From positions 1 through 59,118 of the forward strand of contig JBEIHX010000023.1 in NCBI GenBank assembly GCA_040381075.1: 59,118 nt of DNA, given 5' to 3'. The translations under genes were made by a program, and so were the position numbers. The DNA is from JBEIHX01 sp040381075. Its GTDB lineage: Bacteria; Pseudomonadota; Alphaproteobacteria; Caulobacterales; Aquidulcibacteraceae. Shown piece by piece: positions 44,200 to 52,119 of the stretch (its first letter is position 1; every line of letters begins with the position of its first letter). A model generated the notes under the pieces. It was not told the origin of the DNA and did no database searches. It worked only from the letters and a program-made list of their open reading frames with translations.

Positions 44200-44527
44200 T
44201 CGGCTACTCACAGGACTTGCCATAGATAAACAACAATGCAGGCGCTGACCTCGCCAGACCTTATCCAGACTCGACGCCAGTCTGTGCATCCCTGCGGGAC
44301 AACTCGGCTGAACACCACTGCTTTTCGTTTTGGAAACCTATTGTAATTGATGGGGACACGCAAGCGCGCCCGATAAGCGACGTTTGAGTCTCGCATGAAG
44401 TCTTCCACAGGCCTGGGAAGGTCGCGCCGGCGGGTGAATTTACAATGGCCTGCGGTTGCGCGCCGGTCCCCGCTCCACTATCCCCGTCCGCGATGATAGC
44501 TCGTCCCGCCGGACAGGAAGGCCCGTC
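44200..44527. other. Divergent mucR-glyA intergenic region
   Basis: 328 bp, locally AT-richer (for example ACCTATTGTAATTGAT near 44337), which suits MucR-type binding and promoters for both genes. No riboswitch or RNA gene recognised. Confidence 0.5.
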
Positions 44528-45826
44528 ATGTCCCAGGTTTCGCAGTCAGCACGCCTCGATTCGTTCTTCAGCGCCGACCTCGCTGCGCGCGATCCGGAGC
44601 TGGCGGCGGCCATCGCGGCTGAGTTTTCCCGCCAGCAGGCGCATGTGGAGCTGATCGCCAGCGAGAACATCGTCTCGCGCGCAGTTCTGGAGGCGCAGGG
44701 GTCGATCCTGACGAACAAGTATGCTGAAGGCTATCCCGGCCGTCGGTATTATGGCGGCTGCGCCCATGTCGATACGGCCGAGAACCTTGCAATCGAACGC
44801 GCGACAAGGCTGTTCGGGTGCGCCTTCGCAAATGTTCAGCCGCATTCAGGCAGTCAGGCGAACCAGGCCGTGTTCATGGCGCTGATGAAACCGGGCGACG
44901 CCTTTCTCGGCATGGACCTCGCCGCCGGCGGTCACCTCACCCATGGCGGCGTCGCCAACCAGTCGGGCAAGTGGTTCAAAGCCGCCCATTACGGGGTTCG
45001 GGCGGACGACGGGCGCATCGACTATGAAGCGCTGGCGCTGACGGCCGAGGCGGTGAAGCCAAAGGTGATCATCGCTGGGGGCAGCGCCTACAGCCGTGTG
45101 ATCGATTTCGCCCGTTTCCGCGCCATCGCCGATCACGTCGGGGCGTATTTCATGGTCGACATGGCGCACTTCGCAGGTCTCGTGGCGGGCGGCGTCTATC
45201 CAAGCCCGTTCCCGCACGCCCATGTCGCCACCACCACCACCCACAAGACGCTGCGCGGTCCGCGCGGCGGCATGATCCTCACCAACGACGCGGACCTCGC
45301 GAAAAAGTTCAATTCTGCAGTGTTCCCAGGGCTGCAAGGCGGTCCCCTGATGCATGTGATCGCGGCAAAGGCGACAGCCTTCAAGGAAGCCCTGGAGCCT
45401 GATTTCAAACTCTACGCCCGCAGCGTCGTCGACAACGCCAAAGCCTTCGCCGAGGCGCTTCGCCAGGGTGGACTCGCCATCGTCTCCGGCGGCACTGACA
45501 GTCATCTTGCGCTCGTGGACCTGCGCGCGAAGGGGCTCACCGGCAAGGCTGCGGAGGCTGCCCTGGAACGTGCGCACATGACCTGCAACAAGAACGGCGT
45601 CCCGTTCGACCCGCTGCCCCCGACCCAGACATCCGGCATCCGTGTCGGCACGCCGGCCGCCACCACCCGCGGCTTCGGCGTGGCCGAGTTCCAGGCGGTC
45701 GCCGGTTGCATGATTGATGTGCTCGACGCGCTCCGGACGAACCCGGACGGCGACGCACGCGCTGAGGCCGACGCACGCGCGCGGATCGCCATCCTTACTG
45801 ACCGCTTTCCGATCTATCCTCGCTAG
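44528..45826 (+). CDS. glyA: Serine hydroxymethyltransferase
   Basis: 432 residues from ATG 44528 (AGGAAGG upstream). Family motifs: VELIASENIVSRAVLEAQGS, NKYAEGYPGRRYYGGC, the PLP lysine in TTTHKTLRGPRGG and NSAVFPGLQGGPLMH. Interconverts serine and glycine with tetrahydrofolate, the main source of one-carbon units. First gene of the long forward block that continues with nrdR. Confidence 0.97.
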   Translation: MSQVSQSARLDSFFSADLAARDPELAAAIAAEFSRQQAHVELIASENIVSRAVLEAQGSILTNKYAEGYPGRRYYGGCAHVDTAENLAIERATRLFGCAFANVQPHSGSQANQAVFMALMKPGDAFLGMDLAAGGHLTHGGVANQSGKWFKAAHYGVRADDGRIDYEALALTAEAVKPKVIIAGGSAYSRVIDFARFRAIADHVGAYFMVDMAHFAGLVAGGVYPSPFPHAHVATTTTHKTLRGPRGGMILTNDADLAKKFNSAVFPGLQGGPLMHVIAAKATAFKEALEPDFKLYARSVVDNAKAFAEALRQGGLAIVSGGTDSHLALVDLRAKGLTGKAAEAALERAHMTCNKNGVPFDPLPPTQTSGIRVGTPAATTRGFGVAEFQAVAGCMIDVLDALRTNPDGDARAEADARARIAILTDRFPIYPR

Positions 45827-45838
45827 AGCGTTTCCCTC

Positions 45839-46321
45839 ATGCGCTGCCCATATTGCGGACACCTCGACACCCAGGTGAAAGACAGCCGGCCGGCTGAAGA
45901 CGGTTCCTCAATCCGCCGCCGGCGCCAGTGCCCGGCCTGCGGCGGCCGCTTCACAACCTTCGAACGCGTGCAGCTGCGCGACATGATGGTTGTCAAGAAA
46001 TCCGGGGAGCGCGAGCCGTTTGAGCGGGACAAGTTGCTGCGATCATTGCGCATCGCGTTGCGTAAACGTCCTGTTACAGAGGATCAGATCGATCAGTTCG
46101 TGTCGGGATTGGTGCGGCAGTTGGAAACCATGGGCGAGGGTGATATTCCCTCAGCCAAGATCGGCGAACTCGTGACCGATGCGCTCGCAAGTCTCGATAA
46201 GGTGGCGTTCGTGCGCTACGCTTCAGTCTACTATGACTTCACCAATCCGAGCGACTTTGAACGGTTCCTGAGCGACACGCGCCTCGGGGAGGAGGCTGGC
46301 GGCCCCGCCAAAGCGCGATGA
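45839..46321 (+). CDS. nrdR: Transcriptional repressor NrdR
   Basis: 160 residues. N-terminal zinc ribbon (MRCPYCGHLDTQVKDSR...CPACGGRFTTFER) and ATP-cone (VVKKSGEREPFERDKLLRSLRIALRKR). Represses ribonucleotide reductase genes when loaded with dATP. 12 bp after glyA; its stop overlaps the ribD start. Confidence 0.97.
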   Translation: MRCPYCGHLDTQVKDSRPAEDGSSIRRRRQCPACGGRFTTFERVQLRDMMVVKKSGEREPFERDKLLRSLRIALRKRPVTEDQIDQFVSGLVRQLETMGEGDIPSAKIGELVTDALASLDKVAFVRYASVYYDFTNPSDFERFLSDTRLGEEAGGPAKAR

Positions 46322-46977
46322 TGCGCCCCAGCGTCACGCTCAAGCTCGCCACATCGCTTGACGGGCGCATTGCGACTGCGTCAGGGGAGAGCCGTTGGAT
46401 AACCGGTGCGCTGGCACGCGCGGCCGGACACAAACTGCGCGCCGCGCACGACGCCATAGCCGTGGGGGTGGGCACCGCGCTTGCCGACGATCCGCAACTC
46501 ACCGCGCGGACCGAGCCGCCCGTCGAGCGCCAGCCTGTGCGGGTGATCTTCGACCGCCGCCTGCGCGTGCCGCCGGCCGCGCGGTTGTTCTGCACGTCCG
46601 GCGGGCCGGTCATCCTGGTGGCGGGCGAGGGGCGCGCACAGGAGCGTCGCAGCGCCCTTGTCGAGGCTGGAGCGGAGATCCTGGACTGTCCTTGCGATGA
46701 AGCCGGACTGGATCTCGCAGCCGCGCTCATGCTGCTTGCTGGGCGCGGAGTTGCGTCGATCTATGTCGAGGGCGGCGGGCAGATTGCAGCCAGCCTCGTT
46801 CGGGCTGGACTTGTGGACCGCCTCGAGTGGTTCAGGGCGCCGCTCCTGCTTGGCGGTGATGGGATTTCCGCCATCGCGCCGTTGGGCCTGACAAGGCTGG
46901 ACGATGCGCCCGGTTTCAGGCGGGAGAGCGTGCGCGCACTCGGCCCAGACCTGCATGAGAGCTACCAAAGGATCTGA
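46318..46977 (+). CDS. ribD: RibD reductase domain protein (no deaminase domain)
   Basis: 219 residues beginning directly with the reductase domain: VTLKLATSLDGRIATASGESRWI, DAIAVGVGTALADDPQLTAR and YVEGGGQIAASLVRAGLVD. The N-terminal zinc deaminase domain (HAEVHA and PCxHxGxTPPC) of bifunctional RibD is absent, and nrdR ends at the ATG, so nothing has been cut off in this frame. It should carry out the NADPH-dependent ribosyl reduction only; the deaminase must be encoded elsewhere. Confidence 0.9.
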   Translation: MMRPSVTLKLATSLDGRIATASGESRWITGALARAAGHKLRAAHDAIAVGVGTALADDPQLTARTEPPVERQPVRVIFDRRLRVPPAARLFCTSGGPVILVAGEGRAQERRSALVEAGAEILDCPCDEAGLDLAAALMLLAGRGVASIYVEGGGQIAASLVRAGLVDRLEWFRAPLLLGGDGISAIAPLGLTRLDDAPGFRRESVRALGPDLHESYQRI

Positions 46978-47586
46978 ATGTTCACCGGCATCATCACCGA
47001 TATTGGCCGCATCCGCCGCCTCACACGCAGTGCGGGCGCCGACCTGCGACTTGAAGTAGAGGCGGGCTTTGAAGCGGCAAGCATCGCGCTCGGGGCCTCA
47101 ATCGCCCATTCCGGCGTATGTCTGACCGTCGTTGAAATGGGGGCGCTGGACGCTGGGTCATGGTACGCTGTGGAAGCCTCCGCCGAGACGCTCGCCTGCA
47201 CGACGATGGCGAGGTGGCGGGAGGGCGATCGGATCAACCTGGAGCGCGCCGCGCGCCTGGGCGATGAGATGGGCGGACATGTCGTATCCGGCCATGTCGA
47301 CGGGATCGGCGAACTGATCGCTGCAACACCGGACAGTGGCTCCCACCGACTGGTGTTTCGCGCGCCCGCACCATTGCACCGCTTCATCGCCCGCAAGGGC
47401 TCCGTCGCGGTCGATGGCGTCTCGCTGACGGTCAATGGGGTGAGCGAGGATCGGTTCGACGTGAATATCATCGCCCATACCTGGACAGCGACCACGCTCG
47501 GCGGCCTGCGTCCGGGCGACAGGGTCAATCTCGAGATCGATATGCTGGCGCGCTATGTCGCCCGCTTTCTGGAAACAGCGTCATGA
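46978..47586 (+). CDS. ribE: Riboflavin synthase alpha chain
   Basis: 202 residues with two internally similar lumazine-binding domains: MFTGIITDIGRI... and GSHRLVFRAPAPLHRFIARKGSVAVDGVSLTVN. Dismutates two dimethyl-ribityl-lumazines to riboflavin. Starts one base after the ribD stop. Confidence 0.96.
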   Translation: MFTGIITDIGRIRRLTRSAGADLRLEVEAGFEAASIALGASIAHSGVCLTVVEMGALDAGSWYAVEASAETLACTTMARWREGDRINLERAARLGDEMGGHVVSGHVDGIGELIAATPDSGSHRLVFRAPAPLHRFIARKGSVAVDGVSLTVNGVSEDRFDVNIIAHTWTATTLGGLRPGDRVNLEIDMLARYVARFLETAS

Positions 47587-48716
47587 GCCCTGCCCGCAGC
47601 CCCGACAGCCCGATCTCGCCAATCGAGGAGATCATCGAAGAAGCGCGCAACGGGCGCATGTATGTGCTCGCGGACGCCGAGGACCGGGAGAATGAAGGCG
47701 ACCTCGTGATTCCGGCGCAGTTTGCAACACCCGCCCAGGTAAACTTCATGGCCAAGCACGGGCGCGGCCTCATCTGCCTGGCCATGACCGGCGAGCGGGC
47801 CCGCAGGCTCAGGCTCCAGATGATGACCAGCCGCAATGAGACGGCGCATCAGACAGCCTTCACCGTGTCGATCGAGGCGCGCGAGGGCGTATCGACAGGC
47901 ATATCAGCCCATGATCGCGCCCACACAATCTCAGTCGCTATCGATGAAACCAAGGGGCCGCAGGACATCGTCAGCCCCGGACACGTATTTCCGCTCGTCG
48001 CCAAGGAAGGCGGTGTGCTCGTGCGCGCTGGTCACACCGAGGCGGCGGTGGACATCTCGCGCATGGCCGGCCTGTATCCGGCCGGCGTGATCTGCGAAAT
48101 CATGAATGACGACGGCTCGATGGCGCGCATGCCCGATCTGGTGGATTTCGCCGCTGTGCATGGTCTCAAGATCGGCACGATCGCCGACCTGATCGCCTAC
48201 CGGCGCAAACATGACCGCCTCGTGGAGCGCCGCGTGGAGACCCGCATCGACACGGTCTACGGCTCCGGTTTTCGTCTCGTGGTCTATCGCAATGTGCTCG
48301 ATGGCTCCGAGCACGTAGCCCTGGTGCGCGGGCGCATCGATGCGGAACGCGCAACCCTGGTGCGCATGCACAAGGTAGAGTTTGCGACCGACGTCCTGGG
48401 CGAGCGCGGTCCGCGCGCCGGCCTCGCCGGCGCAGCGATGCGGGCGATCGCAGAGAGTTCGGCCGGGGGGGTGATCGTGTTTGTGCGCGAAACCGATCCA
48501 AACGCGCTCAGCCGCCATTTCGCCGGCGAAACCCAGGATGACGAACGCCAGGTCAAGGCCTTGCGCGAATACGGCATCGGGGCGCAGATCCTGCGGGATC
48601 TCGGGGTGCGGCGGATGATTTTGTTGACGAATACGCCGCAAAAGATTGTCGGCCTGGATGGCTACGGTCTGATGGTGGAAGACCGCCGTTCGATCGACGT
48701 GGAGGACGAGCGATGA
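47583..48716 (+). CDS. ribB: 3,4-dihydroxy-2-butanone-4-phosphate synthase with degenerate GTP cyclohydrolase II domain
   Basis: 377 residues. The N-terminal DHBP synthase half has ADAEDRENEGDLV and VSPGHVFPLVAKEGGVLVRAGHTEAAVD. The C-terminal half keeps the GTP cyclohydrolase II fold (FVRETDPNALSRHF, YGIGAQILRDLGVRRMILLTN). It lacks the three zinc cysteines, reading VRMHKVEFATDVLGERGPRAG where active enzymes have HSxCxTGD...CDCG. So only the DHBP synthase activity is expected. ATGA overlap with ribE. Confidence 0.93.
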   Translation: MSPARSPDSPISPIEEIIEEARNGRMYVLADAEDRENEGDLVIPAQFATPAQVNFMAKHGRGLICLAMTGERARRLRLQMMTSRNETAHQTAFTVSIEAREGVSTGISAHDRAHTISVAIDETKGPQDIVSPGHVFPLVAKEGGVLVRAGHTEAAVDISRMAGLYPAGVICEIMNDDGSMARMPDLVDFAAVHGLKIGTIADLIAYRRKHDRLVERRVETRIDTVYGSGFRLVVYRNVLDGSEHVALVRGRIDAERATLVRMHKVEFATDVLGERGPRAGLAGAAMRAIAESSAGGVIVFVRETDPNALSRHFAGETQDDERQVKALREYGIGAQILRDLGVRRMILLTNTPQKIVGLDGYGLMVEDRRSIDVEDER

Positions 48717-49171
48717 GCAGTGAACCGCAGCAGATCCTGATCGTCACCGGCCGCTTTTACACCGAGATTTCCGACATGCTTGTGGCCGGCGCGAAGCGGG
48801 CGCTCGAGGCGGCGGGCGGGGTCTGTGATGTGGTCGAGGTTCCCGGGGCCTTCGAAATTCCTGCCGCCATCCTCTATGCCGCCGAGGGCGCCGCCTGGGC
48901 GAAGACCTATGACGGCTATGTGGCGCTGGGCTGCGTCATCCGCGGCGAGACCACACATTACGATTACGTCTGCGCCGAAAGCGCGCGCGGGCTCATGGAC
49001 CTCGCGCTTGGGCGCAAACTCGCCATCGGCTACGGCATCCTGACCACCGAGACCTGGGAGCAGGCGGTCGTGCGGGCGGATCCACAGCAGAAGGACAAGG
49101 GCGGCGACGCAATGCGCGCTTGCCTTGCCATGGCGGCGCTGAAAAGCCGCTTCGCGGGACGTCAGAGGTGA
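48713..49171 (+). CDS. ribH: 6,7-dimethyl-8-ribityllumazine synthase
   Basis: 152 residues: VTGRFYTEISDMLVAGAKRAL, VEVPGAFEIPAAI, GCVIRGETTHYDYVC, and GILTTETWEQAVVRA. Condenses the ribB and ribD products to the lumazine consumed by RibE. ATGA overlap with ribB and GTGA overlap with nusB. Confidence 0.96.
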   Translation: MSSEPQQILIVTGRFYTEISDMLVAGAKRALEAAGGVCDVVEVPGAFEIPAAILYAAEGAAWAKTYDGYVALGCVIRGETTHYDYVCAESARGLMDLALGRKLAIGYGILTTETWEQAVVRADPQQKDKGGDAMRACLAMAALKSRFAGRQR

Positions 49172-49662
49172 GCCGCCCAGGGCTTCAACCCCGCCCGCGC
49201 AAGCAGCGTCGGCTTGACGCCCTTCGCGCCGCGCGTCTGGCGAGCGTGCAGGCGCTCTACCAGATGGAACTCACCGGCGCGTCCGCGGTTCAGGTCATGC
49301 AGGAGTTTCGTGACCGGCGACTGGGCCTGGACGAAAACGGAGACCCAGCTGACGACGCGGATCTCGATCTGTTCCGCACCCTGGTCAATGAGGCGGTCGA
49401 TCGCCAGGGCCTGATCGATCAGACTGTCGCGCGTCATCTCGCTCAGGGCTGGCGGCTTGAACGCATTGATTCGATCGCGCGCGCGATCCTGCGAGCTGCG
49501 TGCGCAGAACTCCTCGCGCGCCCGGGAACGCCCACGCCTGTGGTCATCAGTGAGTTCATGGATCTCGCACACGCGTTCTTCGACGGACCAGAGCCCGGCT
49601 TCGTCAATGCGACGCTGGATAAAGCAGCGGCGGACTTGCGCAAGCCGCTTCCCGGCGGGTGA
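49168..49662 (+). CDS. nusB: Transcription antitermination factor NusB
   Basis: 164 residues from GTG 49168, whose bases overlap the ribH stop (GTGA). The NusB helical fold: ARLASVQALYQMELTG, IDSIARAILRAACAELL and PVVISEFMDLAHAFF...FVNATLDK. Joins the rRNA antitermination complex with NusE at boxA. The frame extends upstream over ribH but those starts lack support. Confidence 0.93.
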   Translation: MSRPGLQPRPRKQRRLDALRAARLASVQALYQMELTGASAVQVMQEFRDRRLGLDENGDPADDADLDLFRTLVNEAVDRQGLIDQTVARHLAQGWRLERIDSIARAILRAACAELLARPGTPTPVVISEFMDLAHAFFDGPEPGFVNATLDKAAADLRKPLPGG

Positions 49663-50648
49663 GCCGGATGTCAGTGCGCGAAGACGAATTCGCGCTGATA
49701 GCCCGCCTGTTCGCGCCATTCGCAGCCGCCTTGCCGGATGCTTCGCTCGGCCTTACCGACGATGTGGCGCTCCTCGGCGCCGACCGTATGGTGACGATTG
49801 ACACAATCGTGGAGGGCATACACTTCCGCTGCGATGATCCAATCCACAGCGTGGCGCAGAAGCTCGTTCGCGTGAATGTGTCAGACATCGTCGCCAAGGG
49901 CGGTCACCCCGAGGCTGCGCTGCTCGCTTTGACCTGGCCGCGTGGGCGAGCACGCACTGACCTTGAAGGTTTCGCGCTGGCGCTCGGTCATGATCTGCAG
50001 CACTACGGCGCGACGTTGATCGGCGGTGATACAACATCGATCGATGGTCCGTTGACGGCCAGTTTGGTTCTGTTCGGGCGTCCAGGTCCGCGCGGCCCCG
50101 TTCTGCGGCGCACCGCGCGTGTCGGCGACATCGTCTGCGTCACCGGATCGATCGGCGACGCCGGCCTTGGATTGCGCATCCTTGAGGGACTGGAAACAGT
50201 TGGCGAGCCTTCGGCCCTCATTGCACGCTATCGCACGCCCGAGCCCCGCATCGGATGGGCCGACGCCGTGGCGCGCCTTGCACATGCCGCGATCGATGTG
50301 TCTGACGGCTTATGGGCCGATGCTGGCCACATCGCGGCGACCTCCGGGCTTGCCCTCGCCATCGACGCTGCGGCCATTCCGTTGTCTGGCGCCGCCGCCG
50401 CCTGGGCCGAGGCGTCGGGCGACGCCCTGGCGGCGCGGGTACGCCTCGCCGGCTTCGGCGATGATTACGAAATCCTGTTTACAGCCGCGCCGCAGGCCGA
50501 AGCCGCCATCCACGAGGCGGCCCGTGCGGCCGGCGCGCCTGCGTGCGTAATCGGGCGCTGCCTTGCCGGTCCGCCAGGAGCGGTGATCGCCGGGGCTCCG
50601 GACGGGACGCGGATTGATCTGACCTCGCGCGGATGGACCCACCTGTGA
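49659..50648 (+). CDS. thiL: Thiamine-monophosphate kinase
   Basis: 329 residues from GTG 49659 (GTGA with the nusB stop); ATG 49668 is an alternative. Motifs: LGLTDDVALLG, VNVSDIVAKGGHPEAALLALTWP, IGGDTTS, and ISDGL-like VSDGLWADAGHI. Phosphorylates thiamine monophosphate to the pyrophosphate cofactor. Last gene of the forward block. Confidence 0.94.
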   Translation: MSRMSVREDEFALIARLFAPFAAALPDASLGLTDDVALLGADRMVTIDTIVEGIHFRCDDPIHSVAQKLVRVNVSDIVAKGGHPEAALLALTWPRGRARTDLEGFALALGHDLQHYGATLIGGDTTSIDGPLTASLVLFGRPGPRGPVLRRTARVGDIVCVTGSIGDAGLGLRILEGLETVGEPSALIARYRTPEPRIGWADAVARLAHAAIDVSDGLWADAGHIAATSGLALAIDAAAIPLSGAAAAWAEASGDALAARVRLAGFGDDYEILFTAAPQAEAAIHEAARAAGAPACVIGRCLAGPPGAVIAGAPDGTRIDLTSRGWTHL

Positions 50649-50704
50649 GACCTGCGGGACCTTCGTGCAGACATGCGTTGCAACAGCTCGCCGCGCATCA
50701 GCCA

Positions 50705-50722
50705 AACCGGGATCACCCGGTT
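50705..50722 (-). terminator. Hairpin at the prfB 3' end
   Basis: On the minus strand AACCGGG-TGAT-CCCGGTT forms a 7-bp stem that includes the prfB stop codon. T-rich sequence after it is short, so termination strength is uncertain. Confidence 0.45.
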
Positions 50723-51829
50723 GCTGTCTGATCCCCGATCCTGGCGGCGAGCGAGGCGGCCATGAACGCGTCAAGGTCGCCATCCAGCACACCCTGCGTA
50801 TCGGATGTCTCAACATCCGTACGCAGATCTTTGACCAGTTGGTAGGGCTGCAGCACGTAGGAGCGGATCTGGCGCCCCCAACCGATTTCGGTCTTGGAAT
50901 CCTCCACCGCCTGGGCGGCGGCTTCGCGCTTCTGCAGCTCCAACTCGTAGAGCCGCGCCCGCAGCATGTTCCAGGCGATATCACGGTTCTTGTGCTGGCT
51001 GCGCTCCTGCTGGCTCGCGACCACGATCCCCGTTGGGATATGTGTCAAACGCACCGCGGAGTCTGTCTTGTTGACGTGCTGACCGCCTGCGCCGGACGAG
51101 CGGTAGGTGTCGACGCGCACGTCCTTGTCGTTGATTTCTATTTCGATCTTGTCATCGATGACCGGGTATACCCAGGCCGATGCAAAGCTTGTGTGCCGCC
51201 GGGCGTTGGAATCGTAGGGCGAGATCCGCACGAGACGGTGGACGCCGGCTTCGGTCTTGAGCCATCCATAAGCATTGGGTCCACGGATCAGGAGGGTCGA
51301 GGACTTGATGCCGGCTTCTTCACCGGGACTTTCTTCAATCTCCTCCACCTTGAAGCCGCGCCGTTGCGCCCAGCGCGCGTACATGCGCCGCAGCATGGAG
51401 GCCCAGTCCTGCGCCTCGGTGCCCCCGGCGCCTGCGTTGATTTCAAGATAGCAATCATTGCCGTCGGCCTCGCCCGACAGCAGCGCCTCCAGCTCGGCCT
51501 GAGCTGCGCGGGACTTCAGCGCGTGCATTGTCACCTCGGCGGCGTCGATCAGGCTTTCCTCGCCCTCGGCTTCGGCGAGTTCGACCAGATCAAGGGTCTC
51601 GGCCAACTCACGCTCTATGTCGCGGATCGCCTCAACCTTGCCGGCGAGCTGGGTGCGCTCGCGCATGACGCTCTGGGCGAAACCTGGATCATTCCAAAGG
51701 CTGGGGTCCTCGGCGCGAGCGTTCAGTTCGTCGAGTTTGCGCAGCGCCTGATCCCAGTCAAAGACGCCTCCGCAGGAGGGCGACCGACTGGGCGACGTCT
51801 GCCGCCATGGCTTCAAGTTCCGCGCGCAT
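50713..51829 (-). CDS. prfB: Peptide chain release factor 2 (programmed +1 frameshift)
   Basis: 371 residues when the frameshift is read. The first 23 codons start at ATG 51829 (MRAELEAMAAD) and reach an in-frame TGA at 51760-51758; the +1 frame continues DWDQALRKLDELN. The catalytic GGQ lies in SSGAGGQHVNKTDSAVR. The stop-recognition tripeptide reads SPY (RISPYDSNARRHTSF) rather than the E. coli SPF. Releases proteins at UGA and UAA. Convergent with thiL. Confidence 0.96.
51758..51772 (-). promoter_or_regulatory. prfB +1 recoding site
   Basis: The minus strand reads CGGAGGCGTCTTTGA followed by C: a Shine-Dalgarno-like CGGAGG three bases before the slippery CTT and the TGA stop. It is the classic autoregulatory frameshift signal; low RF2 favours the shift from CTT to TTT. 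Confidence 0.92.
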
Positions 51830-51937
51830 GTCCTTGTCCTTGCCTTGTTCCGGCCAATTCATGGCTCGCCCGGGGCTGATCGCCGATGAGCGCCTTAAGC
51901 GATCTTCGCCAGCCCAACGTTGACCAGCTTCGCGTCC

Positions 51938-51990
51938 GCCAGCTCCGACGCCGCCAGCCCCAACTCCGCCAGCCCCAACTCCGCCAGCCT
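51938..51990. repeat. Tandem array, 15-bp unit x3.5
   Basis: Two perfect copies of GCCAGCCCCAACTCC, a diverged copy before them and a partial copy after, with a further degenerate unit from about 51923. It lies in the 290-bp gap between the PBP gene end and the prfB start, so it is upstream of prfB. Confidence 0.92.
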
Positions 51991-52119
51991 GATCCCTGCA
52001 CCCCAGTCCGGGCATTGCTGCCCGGTCAGCGCCCGTGCGCCGCTCAGGACGGCGCCAGCCACGGCCGCGTGGGTTAGCCCAGGCCAGGGCGTCTGGCAAT
52101 CACGCGGTGCGGGGACGGA

